Shown: positions 41,241-41,365 of the stretch, one piece after another
How positions within the stretch are numbered: position 1 is the first letter of the stretch
How the letters are laid out: each line of letters starts with the position of its first letter
NCBI GenBank assembly: GCA_016869645.1
Contig: VGDO01000023.1
Location: forward strand, 1 to 41,365
DNA length: 41,365 nt
DNA from: Alphaproteobacteria bacterium
GTDB lineage: Bacteria > Pseudomonadota > Alphaproteobacteria > SHVW01
Reading direction: 5' to 3'
Translations under genes and position numbers: made by a program
The notes under the pieces: generated by a model
The model's input: only the letters and a program-made list of their open reading frames with translations
What the model was told of the DNA's origin: nothing
Databases searched by the model: none

Positions 41241-41365
41241 CTCCTCGACGTTCCAAGTGGAAATGAGGATGTGTTGAAAGGCGCATTCGCGCCTTGCATG
41301 CTGACATGGGTTCAGCATGGGAGGATGGCGTGGAAGCGCGGGACGTGTTCGCATTGGGGCTCGGC

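Overview
The window is high-GC bacterial DNA (visibly well above 60% G+C), densely packed with protein genes. I found no tRNA, rRNA, CRISPR array or transposase. The gene set (Aap-type amino acid transporter, FCD-type GntR regulator, short type-2 ArgC, Ugp-like and Dpp-like ABC systems, a 2-oxoacid:acceptor oxidoreductase with a GltD-like subunit, an agmatinase-like ureohydrolase) suggests a soil or freshwater alphaproteobacterium of the Rhodospirillales/Reyranella kind. That placement is inference from gene style only. Both window ends hold transporter genes that lack their N-terminal halves (TRAP permease at the left, AapJ at the right), so the ends may be rearrangement points or contig ends.

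Layout. 1-617: C-terminal remnant of a TRAP large permease. 750-1295 (-): PhnZ-like HD oxygenase, divergent from two coupled membrane GTPase genes (1476-4282). 4293-5318 (-): ureohydrolase. 5409-6374: C39-like cysteine-peptidase-fold protein. 6469-8720: alpha/beta hydrolase coupled to an FAD amine oxidoreductase. 8724-10741 (-): PhnW-like transaminase coupled to a GNAT acetyltransferase. 10913-19074 (+): a probable operon with a 19-codon upstream ORF, two Dpp-type permeases, a solute-binding protein, two divergent gamma-glutamyltransferase-family enzymes and an aldo/keto reductase; no ABC ATPase is present. 19326-21659 (-): BisC/TorZ-type molybdoenzyme. 21892-26573 (+): three overlapping or adjacent genes for an NAD(P)H-linked 2-oxoacid oxidoreductase, then a TPR gene. 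27435-28427 (-): argC, preceded by a candidate arginine attenuator. 28640-34547 (-): a carbohydrate/organic-acid type ABC operon ending in an RraA-like aldolase and a 2-hydroxyacid dehydrogenase, divergent from a GntR regulator (34687-35412). 35402-37314 (-): ACMSD-like amidohydrolase and class II aldolase, divergent from a MarR regulator. 38102-41365 (-): aapM, aapQ and a truncated aapJ.

How the parts fit. The 28.6-37.3 kb part reads as a regulated catabolic region: import by the Ugp-like transporter, then aldolase, dehydrogenase, amidohydrolase and class II aldolase chemistry, with a 16-bp palindrome in the GntR/transporter promoter region as the likely operator. The 10.9-19.1 kb operon suggests import of a gamma-glutamyl or other amide compound followed by cytoplasmic cleavage, since neither GGT has a signal peptide. 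The PhnZ-like and PhnW-like genes and the FAD oxidoreductase hint at aminophosphonate use, but they are not in one operon.

The most interesting non-coding signal is upstream of argC: an alphaproteobacterial-type promoter, a leaderless-looking 20-codon ORF with four tandem Arg codons (seven Arg in all), and a 9-bp GC-rich terminator hairpin just before argC. This is the layout of an arginine-responsive transcription attenuator. Other structured RNA candidates are a possible pseudoknot before the Dpp-type binding-protein gene, a hairpin covering the ribosome binding site of the first Ugp-like permease, and several REP/MITE-like palindromic elements. Two binding-protein genes have frame problems that look like single-base homopolymer or indel changes, which may be sequencing errors or real lesions.
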